A stretch of 64,000 bases of DNA from Paludibacteraceae bacterium (GCA_017394705.1 JAFPXH010000009.1:1-64000); one strand, 5' to 3'; counted from the stretch's first letter, positions 44,924 to 53,626 are shown. The notes: a model not told the origin generated them from the sequence alone. Program-made: numbers and translations.

Positions 44924-45787
44924 ATGGTTCTTTTAGCCGACAGCGGAAGTACAAAAGTGCATTGGTGTCTCGTGACTGCCAGCGGGCAATGTTCGGATGT
45001 TTTCACCGATGGTATCAACCCGCTTTTCCAGACCTGTGATGCCATGCGTAATAGTATCTGCAACCAACTTTTACCGCAGATCAGTTCACTTCTTTGGGCA
45101 GGTACACTGACCCATATTTTCTTCTATGGTGCAGGTTGCACGCAGGAGAAAAAAGTGTTTGTACAGCGCGCTTTGGAAGGGGTATTCAAGAAAGCTGAAG
45201 TGCTTGTAGAGTCTGATATGCTCGGTGCTGCGCGAGGTTTGCTGGGACATAATGCAGGAGTAGCCTGTATTCTCGGAACGGGCAGCGGAAGTTGTTATTA
45301 TGATGGAGAGAACATCGATTGGTGTGTTCCTTCGCTGGGCTACATCTTAGGCGACGAAGGAAGTGCCGCAGTGTTGGGCAAACGACTCGTAGGCGATCTG
45401 CTGAAGAATCAATTAGGAGATGATCTCAAAGAACTCTTCTTCTCAGAATACGAAACATCTATGGCGGATATTATCGAGAAAGTGTACCGTCAGCCGTTCC
45501 CGAACCGCTTCTTAGCCAAGTTATCCAAGTTCTGCGCAGACCATATAGAAGATAAGCGTATTCATGATTTGGTCTATGACCATTTTGTGCAATTCATTCG
45601 CCGAAACCTTAAGCAGTATCCGGCAGATAGTCCGTATCATTTTGTCGGTTCTGTAGCGTATTACTACCGACCAATATTGGAGGATGCGATGGCCGCAGAA
45701 GGGCTGCCTGTCGGTACTATTCTGAAAGACCCCATCGAAGGACTCAAGGAATATCATAAGGATGTGATTATCCCCACGACCGAATAA
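44924..45787 (+). CDS. BadF/BadG-type ATPase, N-acetylglucosamine-kinase-like
   Basis: 287 residues of the ASKHA sugar-kinase fold. The phosphate-1 loop is LLADSGSTKVHWCLV, phosphate-2 is ACILGTGSGSCYY and the adenosine motif is FVGSVAYYY. Length and motifs match the Bacteroidota proteins annotated as N-acetylglucosamine kinase. It may recycle amino sugars from peptidoglycan. Substrate not proven. Confidence 0.85.
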   Translation: MVLLADSGSTKVHWCLVTASGQCSDVFTDGINPLFQTCDAMRNSICNQLLPQISSLLWAGTLTHIFFYGAGCTQEKKVFVQRALEGVFKKAEVLVESDMLGAARGLLGHNAGVACILGTGSGSCYYDGENIDWCVPSLGYILGDEGSAAVLGKRLVGDLLKNQLGDDLKELFFSEYETSMADIIEKVYRQPFPNRFLAKLSKFCADHIEDKRIHDLVYDHFVQFIRRNLKQYPADSPYHFVGSVAYYYRPILEDAMAAEGLPVGTILKDPIEGLKEYHKDVIIPTTE

Positions 45788-45818
45788 AAAAAATCTATTT
45801 GCACCTAGAAAAGATTCC

Positions 45819-46979
45819 TCAGACACAACGCTCGGCGTGAAAGAGTGTAGGTTTGCCGGAGATACGGCAACCGATGATAAAAGCTGTGCCTCCATCGCGG
45901 AGGTGCAGTTTTTTCTTGAGCTGGTCAGGTGTCAAAGGATAATTACGGACGAGAACGTTCGTATTAGGGATGGGTAATTGGCGATTGGCGATTTGTTCTT
46001 TAATCTGCCACACACGCCCGGGAAAATCGGGCACAAGCGTTTCCGAACAATAAAGATGCGTGTTAACGTCCAGTTTGTGCAGGCCAAACCGTTCTCCCAC
46101 TAACTTATAGGCCCCGGACTTGAGAATAGAAACGTTGGGTTCATAGAGATAAGCCCCCTCCAACTTCCCCTGAAAGGGGAGAGAAGAAGCGTCTCGTTCT
46201 TCTTCGCGGGTAAAAAGGAACGGTTTGTCCATTTTTGTCAAGTCTATCGCAGTAATCTTTCCCACTCCTCCGCTCAGTAAAAGCACTTCTTTCACTTCGT
46301 TCTTCACCGCCACTACATGTATATCCCATGCTACTTGCGAAAGGCTTGTTACCGCTTGCCTCAGGTCTAACATCGGCGATAGTTTAAGCATAAGTCGACC
46401 TTGGGGAGTGAGGTGCGACAAAAGGGATGGAAGGAGTTCAACCACATTGGGTGCACAATCCTCCATACGAAATACTTTTCCTCCATGACTATCTCTGCGC
46501 GCAGGATCTAAAAAAATCAAGTCATACCGTCCTTCGGACAGTAAGAATTCTTCGGCGGTACTGTTGTGGACAGAGACAGCACCTTTTATACTTTGGTTCT
46601 GCCCGCTTGGCCCCCTTTGTACATAAAAATTATGTGCGGCAATGCGGCATAACTCTTCGTTTTGCTCGACATAGTCGGTGTGTGCAAAATGTTCGCTCAG
46701 AAAATAGGTGTCCACGCCGTAACCGCCGGTGAGATCAAGACATTTACCATTTGAACATGTACCTTGTACGAGTAATGCTTTATACCTTGCGGTGAGTTCT
46801 GACGAGCATTGCTCGCAACTCAGGCGCACAGGATACCACCAGTCTTCTATGGACGCAAAAGTAGGCAGTTTGTCGGCAGTCCGTTCACGGCCTTCAACCT
46901 GCTGTAACATCCACCGCCATTCGGCGTCTGAGAGGTGCTTGTATTTATCGCGCTGGAACGCTAAGTCTGCTGCCCGCAT
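45819..46979 (-). CDS. SAM-dependent methyltransferase with THUMP-like C-terminus
   Basis: 386 residues. The Rossmann SAM motif CLDLTGGYGVDTYFLSE is near 95 and LIFLDPARRDS near 175, a pattern of a Bacteroidota methyltransferase family with a THUMP-like C-terminal domain. The target (probably RNA) is unknown. Two repeat inserts lie in frame: a palindromic element (46152-46185, SSLPFQGKLEGA) and a heptamer repeat (45967-45996, IANRQLPIPN). Its start overlaps the end of the spoIID-like gene by 35 bases. Confidence 0.85.
   Translation of the reverse strand: MRAADLAFQRDKYKHLSDAEWRWMLQQVEGRERTADKLPTFASIEDWWYPVRLSCEQCSSELTARYKALLVQGTCSNGKCLDLTGGYGVDTYFLSEHFAHTDYVEQNEELCRIAAHNFYVQRGPSGQNQSIKGAVSVHNSTAEEFLLSEGRYDLIFLDPARRDSHGGKVFRMEDCAPNVVELLPSLLSHLTPQGRLMLKLSPMLDLRQAVTSLSQVAWDIHVVAVKNEVKEVLLLSGGVGKITAIDLTKMDKPFLFTREEERDASSLPFQGKLEGAYLYEPNVSILKSGAYKLVGERFGLHKLDVNTHLYCSETLVPDFPGRVWQIKEQIANRQLPIPNTNVLVRNYPLTPDQLKKKLHLRDGGTAFIIGCRISGKPTLFHAERCV
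45967..45996. repeat. In-frame heptamer repeat (ATTGGCG) in the methyltransferase gene
   Basis: Three to four 7-base units translated on the minus strand as QIANRQLPIP. Confidence 0.75.
46152..46185 (-). repeat. In-frame palindromic element, copy in the methyltransferase gene
   Basis: On the minus strand a CCCCTttcAGGGG palindrome is followed by AAGTTGGAGGGGGCT. It is sense-oriented to the gene, in the frame that gives SLPFQGK. Confidence 0.75.
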
Positions 46980-48006
46980 AGTAGTATTTCAATATCTCCT
47001 CGTATGTTTTTCCTTCGGAACCCATCACCGCCGCACCGATTTGGCAAAGTCCTGCACCGTGCCCCCAACCGTGACCTGAAAGTTGAAAGGTAAAAGTGGA
47101 GAGTTGAGAGTTGTAAGATTTCTCGACCTCAAACCAGGAACTATAGAGGCAAGTACGTGACAGCCATAAGCGGATTTTCAGCTCTTTGCCAATTATTTCC
47201 GTATGCTTCGTCCCGACGATTTTCAGTTCATAAATACGTCCCGATGCCCCTCTTTTCAAAGGAATAAGGTCGATTATTTCCCCGAAGTCTATGCCTGATT
47301 TGGTGCGAATAATCTCACTCAGTTCTTCAGCAGTATAGTTCACTTGCCAGTCGTGAAAATCTTTGGTCTCCTGATCGTAGTCATTGAGTACTAACCGTAG
47401 TACTTTAGGCGAAGGAGATTTACACCAATCGCATTGGACGGATTGAATATACGGGACATCAATATCTTCCCAGCAAGTCCGCCATATTTCGGTTCGTCCG
47501 CCACAACACTTGTAGTAACGGCAGTCACATATCTCATCTCCGTACATCAACACTTGTCCGGCAGTTGCACGCACGGCTTCCACGGCGCGTTCGCTCATTC
47601 GGCGGAGACCTTCATAACGCTGACAATGGTCATCGGCACAAACATCAAAACCTTCATGGTTCGGTTTCTGCATCGCCCGGATAGCCCACGAGCGGCTGAT
47701 GACCGCGTGCGCTTTGAGCAACTCCATCGGACTATTCGCATTCATCTCTGATGAAATGACAGAACAGATATAATCTTCGAGTTCAATCGTGTTGATAGCT
47801 ACTTGCCATGGTTCCCCTCTTTTTAAAGAGGGGTTAGGGGCTGGCTTAATCTCTAATGTACCGGCGAACTCCTGGTCTTCATGGCGGTCCCAATGAAAAC
47901 CGATACCGATACGCACATTCTTCAGCACGAAAGTGTTCTCGCGCTGTTCGAACTCAATGTGCGGAGCAGTGAGAATTCCTACTTTAATCGTGCGAGCAAC
48001 TCCCAT
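46945..48006 (-). CDS. SpoIID/LytB-domain protein
   Basis: 353 residues. SpoIID-type proteins cleave or bind peptidoglycan glycan strands. Visible are [34 protein letters not shown], typical of the domain, the cysteine-rich [11 protein letters not shown], and the C-terminal [15 protein letters not shown]. No signal peptide is seen, so a cytoplasmic or unconventional location must be considered. Two repeats are in frame: a palindromic element (47814-47846, reverse orientation, [10 protein letters not shown]) and a heptamer array (47077-47118, [11 protein letters not shown]). Overlaps both neighbours. Confidence 0.85.
   Translation of the reverse strand: MGVARTIKVGILTAPHIEFEQRENTFVLKNVRIGIGFHWDRHEDQEFAGTLEIKPAPNPSLKRGEPWQVAINTIELEDYICSVISSEMNANSPMELLKAHAVISRSWAIRAMQKPNHEGFDVCADDHCQRYEGLRRMSERAVEAVRATAGQVLMYGDEICDCRYYKCCGGRTEIWRTCWEDIDVPYIQSVQCDWCKSPSPKVLRLVLNDYDQETKDFHDWQVNYTAEELSEIIRTKSGIDFGEIIDLIPLKRGASGRIYELKIVGTKHTEIIGKELKIRLWLSRTCLYSSWFEVEKSYNSQLSTFTFQLSGHGWGHGAGLCQIGAAVMGSEGKTYEEILKYYYAGSRLSVPAR
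47077..47118. repeat. In-frame heptamer repeat (AGTTGAG/AGTTGAA) in the spoIID-like gene
   Basis: Degenerate 7-base units; minus-strand translation [12 protein letters not shown], just before the conserved GHGWGHG motif. Confidence 0.8.
47814..47846 (+). repeat. Palindromic element in the spoIID-like gene (antisense orientation)
   Basis: On the plus strand CCCCTCTtttttAAAGAGGGG is followed by TTAGGGGCTGGCT. The gene runs on the minus strand, so this copy is inverted relative to it, yet the frame stays open. Confidence 0.8.
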
Positions 48007-49385
48007 GTGCGGAGACGGTCTTTATACCAGTTATTACGATTCATGGCGACGATGTCGCAGTTAGCGTCCGAGTTATCTTCCCAACGACGGCAGTTATAGA
48101 GCACATCATAAATACGACCGATCGGATAATCGCGACTGATACGCAGACCGACCGCGTAGTCCTCGCCGTACTTGGTGGTCGGATAATTGATGGTACGTAA
48201 TAACGGCACATAGAACCCGCGCGGAGCACCGAGACCGTTGATGCGCAGGGCGTTGTTACGACCGTTATCATCTGTCCACTCGCGATGGTCAATCACACCC
48301 GGAGGGAGGATTTCGCCGGCCATATTCGTCAGCTGGTATGTACCGATGACCATGCCATAACGGGGAGCCGCATGGCTGTCTTGTTTCGGTTCTAAACCGG
48401 CGAAAGCATCTATAAAACGCTGCACGGTGTTTTCGTCGAAATAGGTGTCATCCGAATCCAGTTGGATGGCATACTTACCGCAACGCTGGTCATGAATAGC
48501 TACATTCCAGTTGCCGCCTATGGCGTGCCAAGTCTTATCCTGGGCGATGTAAATCAATTCACCATTCGCGCCATTATGCGAAGCGTCACCATTTATCAAT
48601 TCCTGGATTTTCTCCTTCGTGCCGTCTGTGGAGTTATCATCCACCACTATGACGTTGAACGAATAGCCATCGCGCACTTTCTGGTTCAACGCACTATGAA
48701 TGGCATCTGCGATGGTGCGCGCACGATTTTTGCAGGGGATAATCACACTGGCCGTGACAGGAAACTCACCTGCTTGGGGTAACTCTTTATACTCGCCGGG
48801 CTTTAAGTATGCTCCGATGCGTTTCAAGTACGTTGTGACGCATTGCTCCATCTCTATCTGCACTTGACGATTTCGTGGATCGACATAGTCGAATAGTTTC
48901 TCACCGGACTTACGGGTGTCTGTCTCCACTTCATAGTAGAGATATTCGGGAATATGAGCAAGCGGCTCACCACCCGTTTGAGCCATCCGGTCAGTGGCGC
49001 GGAGGCGCAAGTCGTAGAGTCCGGCGAACTCATAGTCCGTGTCCATCTGTGCAACCAGTTCTTTGAGTTTATCCGTGCGCCAAAGGAGTACTGCACCGAA
49101 ATCGAAATCGTCACGCAGCGCACCGATCTGATAATCAATCACCGGCGCCTCAGAAATAATCCACTCTCCCTCTTTGTCCCTTTGTACCTTATTAAAATGG
49201 TCGGCATAAACCATAGTGGCACCGCTCATCTCCAGCACCTGAACCATTCGCTCTTTCCCCAGATAAACCCATTCGATATCCGGTTTGAGATAAATCATGG
49301 TGTAAGGCGCAGAACTCTTCTCCGCGATTTCTCTTATCGCTTTCGTTGAGCAGACTCTGCCCGAAAGAAAAAATGTAGTTATCAT
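47979..49385 (-). CDS. Family 2 glycosyltransferase
   Basis: 468 residues. The C-terminal GT-A domain starts [24 protein letters not shown] (near 215) and has the metal-binding region QLDSDDTYF and [10 protein letters not shown]. Residues 1-200 look like a second, diverged transferase-like domain that begins abruptly ([22 protein letters not shown]). Target polymer unknown; the neighbours are cell-wall genes. Its end overlaps the spoIID-like start by 28 bases. Confidence 0.88.
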   Translation of the reverse strand: MITTFFLSGRVCSTKAIREIAEKSSAPYTMIYLKPDIEWVYLGKERMVQVLEMSGATMVYADHFNKVQRDKEGEWIISEAPVIDYQIGALRDDFDFGAVLLWRTDKLKELVAQMDTDYEFAGLYDLRLRATDRMAQTGGEPLAHIPEYLYYEVETDTRKSGEKLFDYVDPRNRQVQIEMEQCVTTYLKRIGAYLKPGEYKELPQAGEFPVTASVIIPCKNRARTIADAIHSALNQKVRDGYSFNVIVVDDNSTDGTKEKIQELINGDASHNGANGELIYIAQDKTWHAIGGNWNVAIHDQRCGKYAIQLDSDDTYFDENTVQRFIDAFAGLEPKQDSHAAPRYGMVIGTYQLTNMAGEILPPGVIDHREWTDDNGRNNALRINGLGAPRGFYVPLLRTINYPTTKYGEDYAVGLRISRDYPIGRIYDVLYNCRRWEDNSDANCDIVAMNRNNWYKDRLRTWELLARLK

Positions 49386-49412
49386 ATGTGTGTGATTTAT
49401 ACTAACTGGCGT

Positions 49413-50168
49413 TTATCCCAAGGGATTGAATATATCCATGCCGAAAGCAGAGGTGAAAGCATTCGCTTTTTTGAGGTTCTCTGCGGTGTCGAGTTGGACG
49501 CCCTGGGCATGCGGGGACATTAGAAGGATACGGTCAGAGAGCGCGAGTGCCAAATCCAATTCGTGAGTAGAGATAAGCACCGTTTTGCCTTGTTCGTGCG
49601 CCAGTTGGCGTAAGAGCCGTAATATCAATATTCTATGTGGCAAATCCAGGTGTGCCGTAGGTTCGTCAAGCAGGATGATAGGAGTTTGCTGTGCGAGCGC
49701 TTTGGCGATTAATATACGCTGCTTCTCACCATCGGAATGGGCGTTGAAGAATGATGAAAGGTGACAGGTGACAGGAGAATGGAATCCCACCTGCTGTAAC
49801 GACTCGGTGATGATGCGTTCATCTTCTTCCGTCAGTCCGCCAAGGAAAGAAGTGTACGGATAACGGCCCATGGCCACCACGTCATGCACGGTGGTATTAT
49901 CCATCGAAAGGCGCTCAGTAAGAACGAGTGCCACACTCTTTTCCGGTCTGTATTCTGTATTCTGTATTCTGTATTCTCCTTCTAATGGTGGTTGGAGACC
50001 TGCGAGCGTGCGGAGAAGGGTTGACTTTCCACAGCCGTTGGGACCGAGCATGCAGACCATCTCACCTTTATGGAGTGAGAAATCCAAATCGGTCTGTACG
50101 CTGTATTCTGTACTCTGTACTTTGTACCCGATCGTCAGTTTATTCGTAGAAATAGATACGCTGGACAC
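49413..50168 (-). CDS. ABC transporter ATP-binding protein (FecE/BtuD-like), orphan
   Basis: 251 residues. Walker A is GPNGCGKST, the signature segment is AHSDGEKQR, Walker B is IILLDEPTAHLD and the H-loop is LISTHELDL, all of the iron-siderophore/cobalamin type. No permease or binding protein is adjacent. Three heptamer repeats lie in frame: 50093-50130 (KVQSTEYSVQT, near the N-terminus), 49947-49978 (YRIQNTEYR, after the Walker A helix) and 49753-49780 (SPVTCHLSSFF, before the signature). Motifs remain intact. Overlaps the alr stop by 29 bases. Confidence 0.9.
   Translation of the reverse strand: MSSVSISTNKLTIGYKVQSTEYSVQTDLDFSLHKGEMVCMLGPNGCGKSTLLRTLAGLQPPLEGEYRIQNTEYRPEKSVALVLTERLSMDNTTVHDVVAMGRYPYTSFLGGLTEEDERIITESLQQVGFHSPVTCHLSSFFNAHSDGEKQRILIAKALAQQTPIILLDEPTAHLDLPHRILILRLLRQLAHEQGKTVLISTHELDLALALSDRILLMSPHAQGVQLDTAENLKKANAFTSAFGMDIFNPLG
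49753..49780. repeat. In-frame heptamer repeat (GGTGACA) in the ABC ATPase gene
   Basis: Three to four units of GGTGACA type, minus-strand translation SPVTCHLSS. Confidence 0.75.
49947..49978. repeat. In-frame heptamer repeat (CTGTATT x4) in the ABC ATPase gene
   Basis: Four perfect CTGTATT units, minus-strand translation YRIQNTEYR. One of the cleanest arrays in the window. Confidence 0.9.
50093..50130. repeat. In-frame heptamer repeat (CTGTACT/CTGTATT) in the ABC ATPase gene
   Basis: Four to five units related to the array at 49947, minus-strand translation KVQSTEYSVQT near residue 17-27. Confidence 0.85.
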
Positions 50169-51975
50169 GGCGGGAGACGGATGTTAAGATTTCGTATGTG
50201 ATGGTACCTAATTTGGCGGCAAGTTCTTCAAGCGGCATATGTTCTCCGAACACTTCGGCTATATCTCCTGGACGGGCGTCAGCGCCGGTTACATCAATCA
50301 TAGCCTGGTCCATGCAGACGTTCCCGACCACGGGGCAACGCTTTCCGCGCACCCACACTTCGCCGCCGTAATTGGAGAAACGACGGTCAAAACCATCGGC
50401 ATAACCGATTGGGATGACAGCAATAGTGCGGTCTTCCGTCAGTTGGGTATGACGTCCGTAACCGATGGTCTCGCCGGCTTTGACCGTTTTGACGGATAGG
50501 ATAGTCGTTTCAAGTGTACACACGTTGCGCAGTTGGGCGCCCGCGAAAGAGAAGCCGTAAAGACCGATACCGAGGCGGCACATATCAAATTGATATTGCG
50601 GGAAACGCTCAATGCCGGCGGAGTTACAGATGTGCTTGAGAATCCTGACTCCTGATTCCTGACTCCTGACTCCTCTAATCAACTCTTCGGCGCAAGTATC
50701 GAAATAACGGATCTGCGAGAGGGTGAAGTCGTCGAACTGCGGCTCGTCCGAACCGGCGAGATGGGAGAAGACAGAGGCTACGCGGACTGCTTTCTGGTGC
50801 GTCAGGCGGTCAATGAGCCAGGGTATATCTTCTTTATAGAAACCCAGACGATGCATACCTGAGTCTATTTTGATATGAATCGGCACGCTCTCCAGCCCCT
50901 TGGCTTCAGCGGCCGCAATAACGGTCTTAAGCGACTGATGGCTATAGACGTTCGGTTCGAGATTATTCTCAAGAATCAGATCCATTGCCGCCACTTCCGG
51001 ATCCATGATGATGATGGGGAGTGTTATCCCTGCTCGGCGCAGTTCAACTCCTTCGTCTGCCACCGCGACGGCTAAATAGTCCACGAGTCCCGAAGCCTGC
51101 AGAGCTTTGCTCACCTCAACACTTCCTGCGCCATAGGCGAAGGCTTTGACCATGCAGGTCAGTTTGGTTTCCGGTTTCAGTTTGGAGCGGAAATAACGGA
51201 CGTTCTCCACGAGTGCCGAGAGGTTCACTTTGAGAACGGTCTCATGCGTCTGCTGGAGGATACGCGAAGCGATGGTCTCTTCGTCGTATCCGAGAGTGCG
51301 CATGACCGCGGCACAGGTACGCACGTTTTGATGCGTAGGGTCTTCGATAACGGCCTTCGAGTGCACAAAGAGTTTCATCTTCTCTTCGCGTTTCTGTTCA
51401 AGGGAAATAAAATTCTCGTCATGCTCATGACCGATATAGGTGATTACACCTATAGTCGGGCGAATGATGCGTTCCAATTTCTCCATCTCTCCGGGCTGCG
51501 AGATACCGGCCTCGAAGATAGCAATCGTCTTGACTCCTGACTCCTGACTCTTGACTCCCGCCAGCTGCCAAACGCTCAGAGGCACACCTATCTGGGAGTT
51601 GTAGGACTTGGGCGAACGAACGATGGTATAATCATCTTTGAGGAGTTGGTACAGCCACTCCTTGACGACGGTCTTACCGTTGGAACCGGTTATGCCGATG
51701 ACCGTTCCGTTGAACTGCGAGCGGACATACGCCGCAAGTGTTTGCAGCGCTGCGAGCGCATCGCCTGTAACGAACGCACGCACTCCTTTCGCCTGCAACT
51801 CCGGGATATACCTGGCACCATCGTTCTTCTCCGTTTTGATAGCAAAGAAAAGCGTTTGTTCGGCTTGCTCCTTCAGTTGACGGCTGTCCGTCAAGAGATG
51901 ACGAATGTCCAGATCATCCTCTCCGGATACTTGCGCGACAGAGCCTATGACTTGTTTGATTTCCGATAGTTTCAT
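50140..51975 (-). CDS. alr: MurF-Alr fusion with a strongly shortened MurF part; alanine racemase
   Basis: 611 residues from the ATG at 51975 (MKLSEIKQVIGSV). The Bacteroidota MurF-Alr fusion is usually about 820 residues. The N-terminal MurF domain and P-loop GITGSNGKTVVKEW (near 95) are kept, and TIGVITYIGHEHDENF is still seen. But the sequence jumps from KLFVHSKAVIED to HQNVRTCAAVMRTLGYDEE and then straight to the racemase start (ETVLKVNLSALVENV, near 245), so most of the MurF central and all of the C-terminal domain are missing. The Alr domain is complete: PLP lysine in MVKAFAYGAG and the tyrosine in GYGRHTQL. Two heptamer repeats (GVKSQESGVK, GVRSQESGVR) lie in frame. MurF activity is doubtful. 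Confidence 0.9.
   Translation of the reverse strand: MKLSEIKQVIGSVAQVSGEDDLDIRHLLTDSRQLKEQAEQTLFFAIKTEKNDGARYIPELQAKGVRAFVTGDALAALQTLAAYVRSQFNGTVIGITGSNGKTVVKEWLYQLLKDDYTIVRSPKSYNSQIGVPLSVWQLAGVKSQESGVKTIAIFEAGISQPGEMEKLERIIRPTIGVITYIGHEHDENFISLEQKREEKMKLFVHSKAVIEDPTHQNVRTCAAVMRTLGYDEETIASRILQQTHETVLKVNLSALVENVRYFRSKLKPETKLTCMVKAFAYGAGSVEVSKALQASGLVDYLAVAVADEGVELRRAGITLPIIIMDPEVAAMDLILENNLEPNVYSHQSLKTVIAAAEAKGLESVPIHIKIDSGMHRLGFYKEDIPWLIDRLTHQKAVRVASVFSHLAGSDEPQFDDFTLSQIRYFDTCAEELIRGVRSQESGVRILKHICNSAGIERFPQYQFDMCRLGIGLYGFSFAGAQLRNVCTLETTILSVKTVKAGETIGYGRHTQLTEDRTIAVIPIGYADGFDRRFSNYGGEVWVRGKRCPVVGNVCMDQAMIDVTGADARPGDIAEVFGEHMPLEELAAKLGTITYEILTSVSRRVQRIYFYE
50641..50677. repeat. In-frame heptamer repeat (GACTCCT) in the alr part
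   Basis: Four to five GACTCCT/GATTCCT units, minus-strand translation GVRSQESGVR. Confidence 0.9.
51531..51560. repeat. In-frame heptamer repeat (GACTCCT) in the MurF part
   Basis: Four GACTCCT/GACTCTT units, minus-strand translation GVKSQESGVK. Same heptamer as at 50641 in the same gene. Confidence 0.9.
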
Positions 51976-51996
51976 GTGTTCATGACTTTTGCGGTG

Positions 51997-52027
51997 CAAA
52001 ATTACAATTTTTTTTTGACATATACAA
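51997..52027 (-). promoter_or_regulatory. Promoter of the murF-alr gene
   Basis: The minus strand reads TTGT (52024-52027), a 19-base spacer and TAATTTTG (51997-52004). T9 and A8 tracts on either side would pair and place the -33 box in a loop. The leader is 21 bases to the ATG. Confidence 0.75.
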
Positions 52028-52050
52028 GTTTTTACAAAAAAAAGCATCCC

Positions 52051-52149
52051 GAAGATATTGCTTTTTTATTGCGCGCAGCCACATGGCTTTGCCATGTATC
52101 CACGCCGCAGGCGTAACAATTAGAACTTAGAACTTGTACCTTTGGTGCA
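52051..52149. other. Spacer with mini-hairpins and a heptamer repeat
   Basis: Contains ACATGGCtttGCCATGT, ACGCCgcaGGCGT and an AGAACTT repeat (about 52122-52137). No ORF. Confidence 0.5.
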
Positions 52150-52830
52150 TTACTTCGCCAACTCTTTTACTTTTTTTTGCGCCGACCGCTGAAGCTTGAT
52201 ACAGAAATAGATAAGTACAACGAAACTGAGGCTTCCGGCAATAGGATCAACCGAACCCGACATAGCTATTGCATCATAGACGCCATGCGCCAAAACGGGC
52301 AGCAGAAGCACTTTCATGGCATTGGAAGATGTATGTTCCGCAAAATGATATTTCGTGTAATAATATCCCATTATGATGGCGAACGCATAGTGTCCGGGAA
52401 CGGCCAAGAGTGCGCGCATCGCCGCGACCGTCACCCATCCGTCTCCGCTCTGCAGCACATAAGCCACATTCTCTATCGCAGCAAAACCAAGGCTGACAAA
52501 AACCGCATAGACGATGCCATCAAAATGTTCGTCAAAATGCGGATTCTTACATAGTAAGAGCCATAGGACGAAAAGTTTGGCACTCTCTTCAGGAAGCGCC
52601 GCCACGCAAAAGGCCTGAATAGTGGTTCCAAACAATGTGGTGGGGGTACCATCCACGAAAATCATATGCGCGATAAAATACTCCAGGAACGCCACAGGAA
52701 CACATATCCCCACCCCGGCTAGGAAAGCGCGGATAAGCCAACCGGCCGGTTCAGGAACCGGATCTTTGTACCAGATATACAATCCCAACAAGAGGGCGGG
52801 AACCAGCGCCGCAAGAATCATAAGTGTCAT
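52150..52830 (-). CDS. PrsW-family glutamic intramembrane protease
   Basis: 226 residues, about eight hydrophobic segments. The catalytic motif LPEESAKLF (EExxK) near 80, the second conserved set in GFAAIENVAYV, the histidine in VPGHYAFAIIMGYYY and HGVYDAI all match PrsW, which cleaves membrane proteins such as anti-sigma factors. Monocistronic, with a promoter at 52894-52924. Its leader carries a copy of the murF-alr 5' end. Confidence 0.9.
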   Translation of the reverse strand: MTLMILAALVPALLLGLYIWYKDPVPEPAGWLIRAFLAGVGICVPVAFLEYFIAHMIFVDGTPTTLFGTTIQAFCVAALPEESAKLFVLWLLLCKNPHFDEHFDGIVYAVFVSLGFAAIENVAYVLQSGDGWVTVAAMRALLAVPGHYAFAIIMGYYYTKYHFAEHTSSNAMKVLLLPVLAHGVYDAIAMSGSVDPIAGSLSFVVLIYFCIKLQRSAQKKVKELAK

Positions 52831-52857
52831 AAGGAGAATGGGTTTATTTAGTTTGTT

Positions 52858-52901
52858 TCCGATAGTTGCATGTGTTCATGACCTTTGCGACTGCAAAGAT
52901 A
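52858..52901 (-). repeat. Duplicate of the murF-alr 5' end
   Basis: 44 bases nearly identical to 51961-52004, from the -7 box through the leader into the start. The copy encodes ATG CAA CTA TCG GAA ACA AAC TAA (MQLSETN), a seven-codon remnant of the MurF N-terminus MKLSEIK. Confidence 0.8.
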
Positions 52902-52924
52902 CTACAAAAATTGCATATATGCAA
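52894..52924 (-). promoter_or_regulatory. Promoter of the prsW-like gene with perfect palindrome
   Basis: The minus strand reads TTGC (52921-52924), a 19-base spacer and TATCTTTG (52894-52901). TTGCATATATGCAA at 52911-52924 is perfect. Confidence 0.9.
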
Positions 52925-53057
52925 GAAAAGGTCCGTTTTTGAATAAAACGTTAGTTGTTCGTTATATATTCCTTAACTATTCGTTGATGATTAACGAGGG
53001 TATCCATTACCCGTCAGTAGCCCATCCATTAAAATTGTGTTTCATAATAAATAGAAT

Positions 53058-53564
53058 TTATGATTTTGTATTTTCTTGTGGATGGTCGGGATGGGCGGAG
53101 TGATCAGAATGATGATTAGAATGATCGAGCGCTTCGCCTTTTTCGCCGCGCAGGTGTTTGAAGAAGAGGTTGACGGTCATAATGGCGATAGTGCCGAGAA
53201 CGGCTTCCGCTAACATACCAAATCCGCACAAACAGCCTATGGCTGCCGCGCACCATACTGTGGCAGCAGTAGTAAGCCCTTTGATGGTATCTCCGTCTTT
53301 AAAAATGATACCTGCGCCGAGAAAACCGATACCGGAAACGACTTGAGCGATGATACGACTGTTATCTCCGCCCGTGATGCTCGGCGACATAAGTACGTAC
53401 AAGGCACTACCGATAGCAATGAGTGAGATAGTACGCGTACCGACCATCTTACCATGCAGTTCGCGTTCCAGACCGATGAGGTAGCCTAAAGCCGTTGCGA
53501 GAACCAGTTTTGTTATAACCTGCAGCCAGTCGGCTTGCACATAAGCGTCAAAAATAGTGTTCAT
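53058..53564 (-). CDS. MgtC/SapB family membrane protein
   Basis: 168 residues, four to five membrane helices. Motifs ALGYLIGLERELHGK, GTRTISLIAIGSALYVL and GIGFLGAGIIFKDG are family hallmarks. MgtC proteins modulate magnesium homeostasis and ATP synthase in other bacteria. The C-terminus ends in a His/Asp/Ser-rich tail (HSNHHSDHSAHPDHP), possibly metal-binding. Divergent from dxs. Confidence 0.92.
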   Translation of the reverse strand: MNTIFDAYVQADWLQVITKLVLATALGYLIGLERELHGKMVGTRTISLIAIGSALYVLMSPSITGGDNSRIIAQVVSGIGFLGAGIIFKDGDTIKGLTTAATVWCAAAIGCLCGFGMLAEAVLGTIAIMTVNLFFKHLRGEKGEALDHSNHHSDHSAHPDHPQENTKS

Positions 53565-53589
53565 GGTATATTTTTTTCAATTGAGCGTG

Positions 53590-53620
53590 CAAATTTACGA
53601 TTTTTTGCTGATATGTGCAA
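53590..53620 (-). promoter_or_regulatory. Promoter of the mgtC-like gene
   Basis: The minus strand reads TTGC (53617-53620), a 19-base spacer and TAAATTTG (53590-53597). Confidence 0.8.
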
Positions 53621-53626
53621 ATTTAT

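Noticed and set aside
47979-49385. Glycosyltransferase, SpoIID-like and methyltransferase genes as a biosynthetic cluster
   Set aside because: They overlap each other but belong to different basic functions; overlap alone does not support a pathway.
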